Origin: Paracoccaceae bacterium
GTDB taxonomy: Bacteria > Pseudomonadota > Alphaproteobacteria > Rhodobacterales > Rhodobacteraceae
Direction of reading: 5' to 3'
DNA: 39,194 nt
Assembly (NCBI GenBank): GCA_014762635.1
Contig: JABURR010000086.1
Coordinates: 1 to 39,194 of the forward strand
Part shown: positions 7,713 through 16,017 of the stretch, piece after piece
Layout of the letters: every line of letters begins with the position of its first letter
Position numbering within the stretch: the first letter of the stretch is position 1
Position numbers and translations under genes: made by a program
Notes under the pieces: model-generated
What the model saw: only the letters and a program-made list of their open reading frames with translations
Database searches by the model: none
Told to the model about the DNA's origin: nothing

Positions 7713-8445
7713 GGCGGATGAGATGATGGAAGACGGCGGGCCGAGCTTTCCGCCGCTTCTTTCGGGCGAAGCGACGGACGGCGATCCCTTCGCCTTGGCC
7801 GTGGCCCGCGCAAAGGAAGGCACGGACGCCGGGCTGATCACCCACCGGGTGCGCCCCGACCGGCTGGCTGCAGCGGTGGTGCTGGCGCCGGAAACCCCGC
7901 TGCGTGACGCTCTGGCCATGGTGCTGGCGGCGATGAACGGGTTTGCCGATGCCTTCGGCGCGCTGTCCCCGTCGGAAGTGGCCTGCCAGTTCGTCTGGCC
8001 CGGCGGCATACGGATCAACGGCGCGCGCTGCGGATCGTTCCGCGCTGCCGCCTCGACCACCAACCCCGCGAACGAGCCCGACTGGCTGGTGATCGGCTTC
8101 GAGGTGCCGTTCTTCGCCGAGGCAGACGCTGAACCGGGCGACAACCCCGAAGAGACCACGCTCTGGGACGAAGGCTGCTCCGAGATCGAGCCGCTGCGGC
8201 TTCTGGAAAGCTGGTCGCGTCACCTGCTGGTCTGGATCCACGAGTGGGAAGAAACCGGCATGTCGCGCCTGCACGAGGATTGGCTTGGCCGCGCCTTCAC
8301 CATGGGCGAAGATACCGCCGTCACCTTGGGTGGCCGCAGCCACGAAGGCACGATGCTGGGGCTGGACGAGGCGGGCGGGCTGTTGCTGAAAACCGGGACC
8401 GGCACCGAACTGGTCCCGCTCACCGAGATTCTGGAAGAGGTCTGA
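7699..8445 (+). CDS. Biotin/lipoate-ligase-like protein (DUF4444-type)
   Basis: A 248-residue soluble protein resembling the biotin/lipoate A/B protein ligase fold. An N-terminal domain contains VRPDRLAAAVVLAPETPL and CQFVWPGGIRINGARCG, followed by DWLVIGFEVPF. A C-terminal SH3-like segment (GRSHEGTMLGLDEAGGLLLKTG) corresponds to the C-terminal domain seen in BirA-like proteins and to DUF4444. The classic biotinyl-lysine ligase motif GRGRxG is absent, so substrate and even catalysis are uncertain. The ATG at 7699 overlaps the Mrp stop; later in-frame ATGs near 7721 are possible. The stop shares one base with the next start. It is the third gene of the DUF6494-Mrp operon. Confidence 0.75.
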   Translation: MALSEADEMMEDGGPSFPPLLSGEATDGDPFALAVARAKEGTDAGLITHRVRPDRLAAAVVLAPETPLRDALAMVLAAMNGFADAFGALSPSEVACQFVWPGGIRINGARCGSFRAAASTTNPANEPDWLVIGFEVPFFAEADAEPGDNPEETTLWDEGCSEIEPLRLLESWSRHLLVWIHEWEETGMSRLHEDWLGRAFTMGEDTAVTLGGRSHEGTMLGLDEAGGLLLKTGTGTELVPLTEILEEV

Positions 8446-8924
8446 TGCTGAAACTCGCGCGCACCATCCATTTCGACGACAGCGACAAGAACGTCTTCTC
8501 GCGCCCTGCCGAAAGCGGCGAATGGGCGATCTCGGGCGGGTTCGAGTTCTCGAACTGGACCGAGGCCGACCTCGCCGGCAAGGCACGGCAGGCCTTCGCC
8601 AATGGCTGGTTGTCGATCGACGGATTCGGGCGCGCCACCTTCGTGGCCGTGGCCCAGATCGAACCGACCGAAGTGGCGGGCCTGGAACAACGGCTCGCGC
8701 AGCATTTCGTCGAGATCTACGGCGCGCCCTCGGTCGAGGCGGCCCTTCCCGCCGCCCGTGAGGAAATTGGCTATATGCAGGAGCTTTGCGAAGATCACGC
8801 GCCGAACACGCTGCTGGCCGTCCAGCGCGAGTTGACCGAAGCAGGCGTCAAGGAAAGCTTCCGCGCGATTCAACCGGCTGAAGCCGAACTGGATATCGTC
8901 GCGGTTCACGGCTCGGTGGACTGA
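8445..8924 (+). CDS. DUF6505 family protein (159 aa)
   Basis: A 159-residue soluble, acidic protein starting MLKLARTIHFDDSDKNVFSRP, with EWAISGGFEFSNW near residue 27, consistent with the uncharacterised DUF6505 family. No cofactor motif is visible; a single Cys occurs in the C-terminal half (MQELCEDHAPN). It starts at TGATG, sharing one base with the upstream stop, and closes the four-gene operon. A double palindrome follows its stop. Function unknown. Confidence 0.75.
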   Translation: MLKLARTIHFDDSDKNVFSRPAESGEWAISGGFEFSNWTEADLAGKARQAFANGWLSIDGFGRATFVAVAQIEPTEVAGLEQRLAQHFVEIYGAPSVEAALPAAREEIGYMQELCEDHAPNTLLAVQRELTEAGVKESFRAIQPAEAELDIVAVHGSVD

Positions 8925-8955
8925 GCCAAACCGCCACCTTTTTCAGGACTTCGCG

Positions 8956-9021
8956 ACCGGCCCCCGGATTTTCGGCGAAAATCCGGAACAGCGATTTTTC
9001 GACGAAAAATCGCCGGCCGGT
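8956..9021. repeat. Nested double palindrome between convergent genes
   Basis: Two perfect palindromes stand side by side inside an outer inverted repeat. The first has arms CCGGATTTTCG (8964-8974) and CGAAAATCCGG (8976-8986). The second has arms GCGATTTTTCG (8991-9001) and CGAAAAATCGC (9003-9013). Each has a one-base centre. ACCGGCC at 8956 pairs with GGCCGGT ending at 9021. It fills the space between the DUF6505 gene (plus) and mltG (minus) and touches the mltG stop codon. A bidirectional terminator or protein site is likely, but there is no free T-run after the stems. Confidence 0.75.
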
Positions 9022-10181
9022 TACTGGTTCGCGCGTTCCGCCTCGATCTTTCGCCACTCCGCGACATTCGCGTTATGCTCGGCAAGGGTGACGGCAAAGG
9101 CATGCCCGCCGGTCCCGTCAGCCACGAAGAAGATATAGGGCGTCTCGTCAGGATCGAGCGCCGCCTCGATCGCGGCAAGCCCCGGGTTGGCGATGGGCGT
9201 GGGCGGAAGCCCTTCGATCACGTAGGTGTTGTAGGGTGTCTCGCGGTCCAGCTCGCTGCGGCGCAGCCCGCGCCCAAGGATCCCCTGCCCGTTGGTGACG
9301 CCATAGATCACCGTGGGGTCCGTCTGCAGCTTCATGCCCTTGCGCAGCCGGTTGACGAAGACGCTGGCCACCTGGCGACGTTCTTCGGCAAGGCCGGTTT
9401 CCTTCTCGACGATGGAGGCCAGGATCAGCGCTTCTTGCGGCGTCTCCAACGGCAGGTCGGCGGCGCGGTTGGCCCAGGCCTCGTCCAGCCGCTGCGCCTG
9501 ACGCGCGGCCATCTCGGCCAGCAGAGCGGCGCGTTCACTGCCCGCGCGCACCTCGTAGCTGTCCGGCGCAAGTGATCCCTCGGCGGGCAGTTCGCCCACT
9601 TCGCCGGTCAGGAACTCGGCTGATTTCAGCGCCTCGACCACCTGCCAACTGGTCACGCCCTCGGCCATGGCGATGCGATAGCGGGTGTCGGCCTCGCTCC
9701 GCACCTCGGTATAGGCGGCGGGGATCTCCAGGCCCTCGGCGGCAGGATCGAAGGCGGCGACCTCAACGAAACGGTTGCTCACCGGATCGAGCTTGCGGAC
9801 CTGGGTTTCCACCGAGGCGATGGAAATCCGGTAGACCACCTCGGTCCCGCAGGTATTGGCCCCGCCGCGGGTGATGATCTCGACGATCTGCTGCATCGAC
9901 GCATTCTCGGGGATCCGGAAGCTGCCGGCCTTCAGAAGCTGGCTCTTGCCCGAGTAATCGGCCCCGGTGCGGAAGATCCAGGCCCGGGTCACCGCGCCAT
10001 CCGCGACAAGCTTCTCGGACACGCGCCGCATGTTCGAGCCGCTTTCCACCTGCAGGCAGATCGCCTGGTCAAGCGGACCTTCGGCCCGGTATTCCTGCTG
10101 TCCCCACGTGATGATCCCGGCGAGGGCGACCGCGCCGAGGATCAGGAATGTGAAGGCATTCGAGGCGATGTTTCGCCACAT
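9021..10181 (-). CDS. mltG: Endolytic murein transglycosylase MltG
   Basis: Inner-membrane enzyme that cleaves nascent peptidoglycan glycan strands and is thought to set their length. 386 residues with one N-terminal membrane segment (FTFLILGAVALAGIITW, residues 10-26). A LysM-like region follows, then the YceG catalytic core with ASIVEKETGLAEERRQVASV, where the Glu of EKE is the catalytic acid, and LQTDPTVIYG. The C-terminal NTYVIEGLPPTPIANPG and PYIFFVADGTGGHAFA are family signatures. The start ATG shares one base with the fabF stop, so the two are co-translated. Placement downstream of fabF is common in alphaproteobacteria. Confidence 0.95.
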   Translation of the reverse strand: MWRNIASNAFTFLILGAVALAGIITWGQQEYRAEGPLDQAICLQVESGSNMRRVSEKLVADGAVTRAWIFRTGADYSGKSQLLKAGSFRIPENASMQQIVEIITRGGANTCGTEVVYRISIASVETQVRKLDPVSNRFVEVAAFDPAAEGLEIPAAYTEVRSEADTRYRIAMAEGVTSWQVVEALKSAEFLTGEVGELPAEGSLAPDSYEVRAGSERAALLAEMAARQAQRLDEAWANRAADLPLETPQEALILASIVEKETGLAEERRQVASVFVNRLRKGMKLQTDPTVIYGVTNGQGILGRGLRRSELDRETPYNTYVIEGLPPTPIANPGLAAIEAALDPDETPYIFFVADGTGGHAFAVTLAEHNANVAEWRKIEAERANQ

Positions 10182-11443
10182 CAGTCCTTGACCTTTGCCA
10201 GCACCAGCGAGGCGTTGGTCCCGCCGAACCCGAAGGAATTCGACAGCGCCACGTTGATCTCGCGTTCACGCTTGGCGTTGGGTGCGAGGTCAAGCGTCGG
10301 CTCGATCGCCGGATTGTCGAGGTTGATCGTCGGCGGCGCCACCTGGTCGCGGATCGCGAGGGTCGAGAAGATCGCCTCGATCGCGCCCGCAGCGCCCAGC
10401 AGGTGGCCGGTGGCCGACTTGGTGGAGGTCATGGTGGCCTTCGATGCCGAATCTCCCATCAGCCGCTCCACCGCGCCAAGCTCGATCGTGTCGGCCATGG
10501 TCGAGGTGCCGTGGGCGTTGATGTAGTCGATATCGGCAGGCGTCAGGCCCGCGCGTTCGATCGCGGCCTTCATGCTGCGGAACCCGCCATCGCCATCCTC
10601 GGCCGGGGCGGTGATGTGATAGGCGTCGCCCGACAGGCCATAGCCCACCACCTCGGCATAGATCTTGGCGCCGCGCGCCTTTGCGTGCTCGTAATCTTCC
10701 AGCACCACCACGCCCGCGCCCTCGCCCATGACGAAACCATCGCGGTCCGCGTCATAGGGGCGGCTGGCCTTGGTCGGGTCATCCGCGCGCTTGGTCGACA
10801 GCGCCTTGCAGGCGTTGAACCCGGCGATGCCGATTTCCGAGATCGGGCTTTCCGCGCCACCCGCGATCATCACGTCGGCGTCGCCCCACTGGATCAGCCG
10901 CGCCGCGTCGCCGATGGCATGGGCGCCGGTGGAACAGGCCGTCACAACCGCATGGTTCGGCCCCTTGAAGCCGAAGCGGATCGAGACCTGGCCCGAGATC
11001 AGGTTGATCAGCGCGCCGGGGATGAAGAACGGGCTCACCCGGCGGGGGCCGCGTTCCTTGATCAGCACCGCGGTTTCCGCGATCGAGGTCAAGCCGCCGA
11101 TGCCCGAGCCGATCATCACACCGGTGCGCAGGCGGCTTTCCTCGTCTTCCGGGGTCCAGCCCGCATCGCGCACGGCCATCTCGGCGGCAGCCATGCCGTA
11201 GATGATGAACTCGTCGACCTTGCGCTGCTCTTTCGGCTCCATCCACTCATCGGGGTTGAACGTGCCGTTCGAGCCATCGCCCCGGGGCACTTCGCAGGCA
11301 TAGGTCGTGGCCAGGTGACTGGCGTCGAACTTGGTGATGGTTCCCGCCCCGGATTCCCCGGCCAGCAGGCGACTCCAGGTTTCCTCGACCCCGCAGGCCA
11401 GAGGCGTCACCATTCCAAGACCCGTTACAACGACACGACGCAT
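10181..11443 (-). CDS. fabF: Beta-ketoacyl-ACP synthase II (FabF)
   Basis: Elongating condensing enzyme of type II fatty-acid synthesis, using malonyl-ACP. 420 residues, normal length. The Cys-His-His triad is visible: nucleophile in VTACSTGAHAIGDA, first His in NAHGTSTMADTIELGA, second in KSATGHLLGAAGAIEA. The glycine-rich NSFGFGGTNASLVL closes the protein. The start MRRVVVTGLGMVTPLA is typical and complete. It lies downstream of the HisA-like gene, which separates it from acpP by about 1 kb, and its stop overlaps mltG. Confidence 0.97.
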   Translation of the reverse strand: MRRVVVTGLGMVTPLACGVEETWSRLLAGESGAGTITKFDASHLATTYACEVPRGDGSNGTFNPDEWMEPKEQRKVDEFIIYGMAAAEMAVRDAGWTPEDEESRLRTGVMIGSGIGGLTSIAETAVLIKERGPRRVSPFFIPGALINLISGQVSIRFGFKGPNHAVVTACSTGAHAIGDAARLIQWGDADVMIAGGAESPISEIGIAGFNACKALSTKRADDPTKASRPYDADRDGFVMGEGAGVVVLEDYEHAKARGAKIYAEVVGYGLSGDAYHITAPAEDGDGGFRSMKAAIERAGLTPADIDYINAHGTSTMADTIELGAVERLMGDSASKATMTSTKSATGHLLGAAGAIEAIFSTLAIRDQVAPPTINLDNPAIEPTLDLAPNAKREREINVALSNSFGFGGTNASLVLAKVKD

Positions 11444-11551
11444 CGCGTTCCCCTTTGTTCAGGACAAATACCGAGGGTTGATACCAAGGCAGGCGACCCA
11501 TGAGCAAGGCCGCGAGGCCCTGCCCTTGTCGGTTTTTCGCCGATTCCGGCC

Positions 11552-12295
11552 TCAGATGAACTCGGCGGTCTTCTCAGGCTCGCGCCGGGCGGTGGTCATG
11601 GCCTCTTCCAGCGTGAAATCGCGCCGGAAGAGCGCCCGACCCACGATCACTCCGTCCACGTTGCCCACGTATTTCAGCCGCGCGATATCGTCGAGGCTGC
11701 GCACGATGCCGCTGGCGATCACCGGCGTGCGGGTCATCTCGGCCAGGCGCGAGACCAGCGCCAGCGACGAGTCCGCCTCGGCCACGTCATTGTCGATATC
11801 GGTGACGAGGAAAGCGGCCAGCGGCGTTCCCTCGAACTCGGCCATGAATTCCTCGGGCGTGAAGGCACTGGAACTGCGCCAGCCTTCGGTCATCACCCGC
11901 CCCTGCCAGACGTCGACGGCCAGAACCACCGTGTCGGGATGGTATTTCGCGATCTGCTTGACCAGCGCGGGGTCGCGCACCGCAAGCGAGCCGATCACCA
12001 CCCGCGCGGCCCCTCGGTCCAGCCAGGCCTCGGCCCGTTCCCGGGTGCGCACGCCGCCTGCGATCTGTACCGATCTGCCGAAGGCGCGCATCATTTCCTC
12101 GACAAGGTCGGCATTGTCCATATGCCCCTCGACCGCGTCGAAATCGGTGATCTGCAGCCACTCGGCCCCGGCCTCGGCGAACTCGCGCGCCTTGGCGACC
12201 GGATCCACGTGCCAGATCTGGGGCTCATCCAGACGGCCCCGAAACAGCGACACGCAGCGACCGTTTTGCAATTCGATTGTGGGATAAATCATCAT
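11552..12295 (-). CDS. HisA-like TIM-barrel protein with altered catalytic Asp
   Basis: About 247 residues related to phosphoribosyl-formimino isomerase HisA. The phosphate loops are present: IAGGVRTRERAEAW, ASGIVRSLDDIARL and GVIVGRALFRRDF. The general-acid Asp is kept in LAVDVWQGRV. The catalytic base region, normally AIDLxxG or ALDLxxG, reads TIELQNG, so Glu replaces the key Asp. This suggests a paralogue with a different substrate, or a still-active variant. It lies between acpP and fabF rather than in a his operon. The ATG at 12295 (or the adjacent one at 12292) is chosen because the family begins MIxPxID; no strong ribosome site is seen. A terminator separates it from acpP. Confidence 0.8.
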   Translation of the reverse strand: MMIYPTIELQNGRCVSLFRGRLDEPQIWHVDPVAKAREFAEAGAEWLQITDFDAVEGHMDNADLVEEMMRAFGRSVQIAGGVRTRERAEAWLDRGAARVVIGSLAVRDPALVKQIAKYHPDTVVLAVDVWQGRVMTEGWRSSSAFTPEEFMAEFEGTPLAAFLVTDIDNDVAEADSSLALVSRLAEMTRTPVIASGIVRSLDDIARLKYVGNVDGVIVGRALFRRDFTLEEAMTTARREPEKTAEFI

Positions 12296-12442
12296 GGCGG
12301 TGACTTTCGATGGGCCGCGCCTGTCAAAAGGCGACGCGGGGGACCGCAGCTCCTCTCTGCACGGGCAGAAATATACCCGCCCCGAAGCCACAACTGTCAC
12401 CTGAACGACCGAATCCCCGCCGCGCGCGACGCGGCCCGGCAC

Positions 12443-12473
12443 AAAAGAAAAACGGCGCCCCGAGGGACGCCGT
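12443..12473 (-). terminator. Rho-independent terminator after acpP
   Basis: On the minus strand the sequence ACGGCGTCCC / GGGGCGCCGT forms a nine-to-ten-base stem with a short loop, followed by TTTTTCTTTT. It lies 25 bases beyond the acpP stop and before the HisA-like gene, so acpP transcripts probably end here for the most part. Confidence 0.85.
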
Positions 12474-12497
12474 CTTACTGAATTCTCGAAAGCGGTC

Positions 12498-12731
12498 TTA
12501 CGACGCTTCGGTGATGAACTTCACGGCATCGCCGAAGGTCTGGATGTTCTCGGCGGCGTCGTCCGGGATCTCGATGCCGAACTCTTCTTCGAAGGCCATC
12601 ACGAGCTCAACGGTGTCCAGGCTGTCAGCGCCCAGGTCGTCGATGAACGAGGCCGATTCCGTGACCTTGCCCTCTTCCACGCCCAGATGCTCGACAACGA
12701 TCTTCTTCACGCGATCTGCGATGTCGCTCAT
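12498..12731 (-). CDS. acpP: Acyl carrier protein AcpP
   Basis: 77-residue acidic four-helix carrier of growing acyl chains. The phosphopantetheine attachment site is Ser37 in [13 protein letters not shown]. The length and the [20 protein letters not shown] opening are typical. It lies 183 bases downstream of fabG with a terminator after it, so it can be expressed at higher level than its neighbours, as known for acpP elsewhere. Confidence 0.98.
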   Translation of the reverse strand: MSDIADRVKKIVVEHLGVEEGKVTESASFIDDLGADSLDTVELVMAFEEEFGIEIPDDAAENIQTFGDAVKFITEAS

Positions 12732-12914
12732 ATCAATTCCTCATGTTTTCCGGGGCCCATGCCCGTTTCCTTTACCGGCCCGAGAGCCGCCCTTCGTTCC
12801 GCCGCATGGACGGGTTTCACCGGCGCCCCCTGCGGACACCGGCCCGAAATCTGCGCCGCCTATAGCATATCGCCCCGAAGAGGCAAACGCTTTCCGCGGG
12901 CAGCAGAGTTGCCG

Positions 12915-13652
12915 TCAGATCATGGCCATCCCGCCGTTGACATGCAAGGTCGTCCCGGTGACGTAGGCGGCTTCGGGGCTGGCGAGGTACAGTACCGCCG
13001 CGCCGATTTCCCCGGCATCGCCCATGCGGCCCGCGGGCACCTGGGTCAGGATGTTCTTCTTCTGATCGTCGTTCAGCTTGTCGGTCATCGCCGTGGTGAT
13101 GAAGCCAGGCGCGACGCAGTTCACGGTGATGCCGCGGCTTGCCACCTCGTAAGCGAGGCTTTTCGACATGCCCACCATCCCGGCCTTGGAGGCGGCATAG
13201 TTGCCCTGCCCCGGGTTGCCGGTGGCGCCCACCACGGACGAGATATTCACGATCCGGCCCCAGCGCGCCTTCATCATGCCGCGCAGCACCCCGCGGCAGA
13301 GCCGCATGGTCGAGGTCAGGTTGACGTTGATCACGCTGTCCCATTCTTCGTCCGACATCCGCATGAACAGGTTATCGCGGGTGATCCCGGCGTTGTTCAC
13401 CAGGACATCGACCGATCCCATCGCCTCGGCCGCCTGCTTGGGCAGCGCCTCGACGGCGTCCTTGTCGGACAGGTTGCAGGGCAGCACATGGGCCCGCTCG
13501 CCCAGTTCTGCGGCCAGCGCCTCCAGCGGTTCGGTCCGGGTGCCCGAAAGCCCCACGGTCGCGCCCTGCGCATGCAGCGCCGAGGCGATGGCCCCGCCGA
13601 TGCCGCCCGAAGCGCCGGTGATCAGCGCGTTCTTGCCGGTAAGATCAAACAT
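12915..13652 (-). CDS. fabG: 3-oxoacyl-ACP reductase FabG
   Basis: NADPH-dependent ketoreductase of the fatty-acid elongation cycle, 245 residues, an SDR-fold enzyme. The Rossmann glycine motif is TGASGGIGGAIA near residue 13. NNAG follows near residue 87. The Ser-Tyr-Lys catalytic set appears as NISSVVGATGNPGQGNYAASKAG. The C-terminal YVTGTTLHVNGGMAMI is the classic FabG ending. It lies nine bases downstream of fabD in the same direction, so the two form an operon. Confidence 0.98.
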   Translation of the reverse strand: MFDLTGKNALITGASGGIGGAIASALHAQGATVGLSGTRTEPLEALAAELGERAHVLPCNLSDKDAVEALPKQAAEAMGSVDVLVNNAGITRDNLFMRMSDEEWDSVINVNLTSTMRLCRGVLRGMMKARWGRIVNISSVVGATGNPGQGNYAASKAGMVGMSKSLAYEVASRGITVNCVAPGFITTAMTDKLNDDQKKNILTQVPAGRMGDAGEIGAAVLYLASPEAAYVTGTTLHVNGGMAMI

Positions 13653-13661
13653 GTCTGCTCC

Positions 13662-14606
13662 TTATTTCGTTGCGTCGGCCGCGGCCTTGACCTCGTCGGG
13701 GGTGCCGACCTGGCGGCTGCCCGCCTCCTTGGCGATGCGGCGGATCATGCCCGACAGCGCCTTGCCCGCGCCGATTTCCCAGAATTCCGTCACCCCGTGA
13801 TCGGCCATCCACGAGACCGATTCTCGCCAGCGCACCGAGCCGGTCACCTGCTCGACCAGGAGCGAGCGGATCGAGGCCGGGTCGGTCACGTCATGGGCGA
13901 CCACGTTGGCCACCAGCGGCACCTTGGGGTCGTTGATCGAAACATGGCTCAGCGCCTCGGCCATCACCCGCGCGGCAGGCTCCATCAGCTCGCAATGGAA
14001 CGGCGCGGATACGGGCAGCATCACCGCCCGCTTGGCCCCGGCCTCGCGCGCCAGTTCCACCGCGTGCTGCACCGCCTCGGCATGGCCCGAGATCACCACC
14101 TGCGCGGGGTCGTTGTCATTGGCAGCCTGACAGACCTTGCCGGTGTCATGGGCCGCGCGATGGGCAAGATCCGAAACGGTCTTGAAATCCAGCCCCAGAA
14201 GGGCCGCCATTGCGCCGACACCTACCGGAACGGCCTCCTGCATGGCCTGGCCACGGGTGCGCAGCAGCTTGGCGGTATCCGACAGGCTCAGCGCACCAGC
14301 GGCGCAAAGCGCGGAATATTCGCCAAGGGAATGCCCCGCGACATAGGCAGCGGCATCGACGCCGACGCCCTCGGCCTGAAGCGCGCGCATCGCGGCGATC
14401 GAGGTCGCCATCAGCGCGGGCTGCGCGTTCTGCGTGAGGGTCAGCGTCTCCTGCTCCCCCTCCCAGATCAGCGCGGACAGCTTTTCGCCCAGCGCCTCGT
14501 CCACCTCGTCGAAGACGGCTTTCGCCTCGGGGTAGGCCTCGGCCAGTTCCTTGCCCATTCCGATGGTCTGGGCGCCCTGCCCGGGAAATACGAATGCGCG
14601 CGCCAT
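13662..14606 (-). CDS. fabD: Malonyl-CoA:ACP transacylase FabD
   Basis: Transfers malonyl from CoA to ACP to feed fatty-acid synthesis. 314 residues. The opening ARAFVFPGQGAQTIGMGKEL, nucleophile motif GHSLGEYSALCAAG and active-site His in PVSAPFHCELM are all present. Start ATG at 14606 has GGAGG seven bases upstream, which rules out the longer upstream reading frame. It is the first gene of fabD-fabG-acpP and is divergent from the cytochrome b561 gene across about 160 bases. Confidence 0.97.
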   Translation of the reverse strand: MARAFVFPGQGAQTIGMGKELAEAYPEAKAVFDEVDEALGEKLSALIWEGEQETLTLTQNAQPALMATSIAAMRALQAEGVGVDAAAYVAGHSLGEYSALCAAGALSLSDTAKLLRTRGQAMQEAVPVGVGAMAALLGLDFKTVSDLAHRAAHDTGKVCQAANDNDPAQVVISGHAEAVQHAVELAREAGAKRAVMLPVSAPFHCELMEPAARVMAEALSHVSINDPKVPLVANVVAHDVTDPASIRSLLVEQVTGSVRWRESVSWMADHGVTEFWEIGAGKALSGMIRRIAKEAGSRQVGTPDEVKAAADATK

Positions 14607-14767
14607 TGTCCCTCCTGTCGTCCTTCTAATTTGCACCGGGATACCTCGTGGCGCGGCGGACCGCAATTCCATCCGCGCGTTCCCGCACATTCTCCGTGCA
14701 TCCACGGCGTTGCGATGGTGGACGCGCTGGCTATCTCAGTCCAAGCTTCAAACATGGGGGAACCAGC

Positions 14768-15964
14768 ATGGCCCTGCGCAACACCACCGACCGCTACGGC
14801 GCCGTCACCAAGACCTTTCACTGGCTGACCGCGCTGCTGATCCTGACCGCGATTCCGTTGGGCTGGTATGCCACCGAACTGCCCTACGGCACCAGCGCGG
14901 AACTGGCGAAGAAAGCGCAGTTCTTCTCGCTGCACAAGACCGTGGGCATCGCCGCCTTCGCGGTGGCGCTTCTGCGCATCCTGTGGGCGCTGAGCCAGCC
15001 GCGCCCTGCCCCGCTGCATCCCGACCGTCGGGTCGAGACCTGGCTGGCGGAAACCGTCCACTGGTCGCTTTACGCGGCGATGGTGGTGGTGCCCGCCTCG
15101 GGCTGGATCACCCACGCGGCCTCGGAAGGGTTCGCGCCGATCCTCTGGCCGCTGGGGCAGAACCTGCCGCTGGTGCCCAAAAGCCTGATGGTCGAAGGGA
15201 TCGCCACGGCCGTGCACGAGGTTTTCACCAAGGTGCTGATCCTTTCGATCCTGCTGCATGTGGCGGGGGCGATGAAGCATCTGGTCATCGACCGCGATGC
15301 CACGCTGGCACGGATGCTGCCGGGCCTGCCGGAGGTGCAGATTAGCCGCCCCGCGCCCGGGCATCGCCCGGCGGTTCTGGCCGCGCTGGCGATCTACGCG
15401 GCGGGGTTCGCGGGGGCCTATTGGCTGTCGCTCTCCCACGCTGCCGCGCCTGAAGACGGGCCGCAGCTAGCCCAAGCCGAAAGCCAGTGGCAGGTGCAGG
15501 AAGGACGGCTCGGCATCACCGTGCAGCAGCTTGGCAGCGCGGTCGAGGGAAGCTTCGCCGACTGGACCGCCGCCATCGACTTCACCGAAGAGGCTGACGG
15601 AGGCCGCCACGGCTCCGTCACCGTGCAGATCTCGATCCCCAGCCTGAGGCTCGGCTCGGTGACCACGCAGGCGATGGGGCCCGATTTCTTCGCCGCCGAA
15701 ACCCACCCCACCGCCATCTTCGAGGCCGAGATTTTCGCCCAAGGCGACGGCTACGTGGCCGAGGGCGTGCTGGACCTGAAAGGCACCCAGGTGCCCGTCA
15801 GCCTGCCGTTCGTCCTGAAGATCGACGGCGACACCGCCACCATGACCGGCAGCACCACCCTCGACCGCCGCGACTTCGGAATCGGCGAGGCGCAGACCGA
15901 TCCGAGCCAGCTGGGGTTCGAGGTCGCGGTGGCGGTGAAGCTTACGGCAATACGCGGAGAATGA
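14768..15964 (+). CDS. Cytochrome b561-YceI fusion protein
   Basis: 398-residue inner-membrane protein. Residues about 10-185 are a cytochrome b561 (CybB-like) four-helix domain with candidate haem-ligand His in KTFHWLTALLIL, SLHKTVGIAAF, ETVHWSLYAAMVV and LLHVAGAMKH. A fifth membrane helix (residues about 204-220) leads to a periplasmic YceI-type lipocalin domain containing VQEGRLGITVQQLGSAVEGSF, ETHPTAIFEAE and DRRDFGIG. YceI proteins bind polyisoprenoids such as quinones, so a quinone-related electron transfer role is plausible, though inferred. The ATG has GGGGGAACC in front. A GC-rich hairpin lies just beyond the stop. A separate YceI gene lies 1.7 kb away. Confidence 0.88.
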   Translation: MALRNTTDRYGAVTKTFHWLTALLILTAIPLGWYATELPYGTSAELAKKAQFFSLHKTVGIAAFAVALLRILWALSQPRPAPLHPDRRVETWLAETVHWSLYAAMVVVPASGWITHAASEGFAPILWPLGQNLPLVPKSLMVEGIATAVHEVFTKVLILSILLHVAGAMKHLVIDRDATLARMLPGLPEVQISRPAPGHRPAVLAALAIYAAGFAGAYWLSLSHAAAPEDGPQLAQAESQWQVQEGRLGITVQQLGSAVEGSFADWTAAIDFTEEADGGRHGSVTVQISIPSLRLGSVTTQAMGPDFFAAETHPTAIFEAEIFAQGDGYVAEGVLDLKGTQVPVSLPFVLKIDGDTATMTGSTTLDRRDFGIGEAQTDPSQLGFEVAVAVKLTAIRGE

Positions 15965-16017
15965 CCGAGGGCGGCCGAAGGGCCGCCTCGCCCTTGATGC
16001 CGCCACCATCCCGTGGA

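Noticed and set aside
15966-15996. GC hairpin just after the b561-YceI stop as a terminator
   Set aside because: The stem is good, but no T-run follows; it was only used as weak evidence for the ASST-like start.
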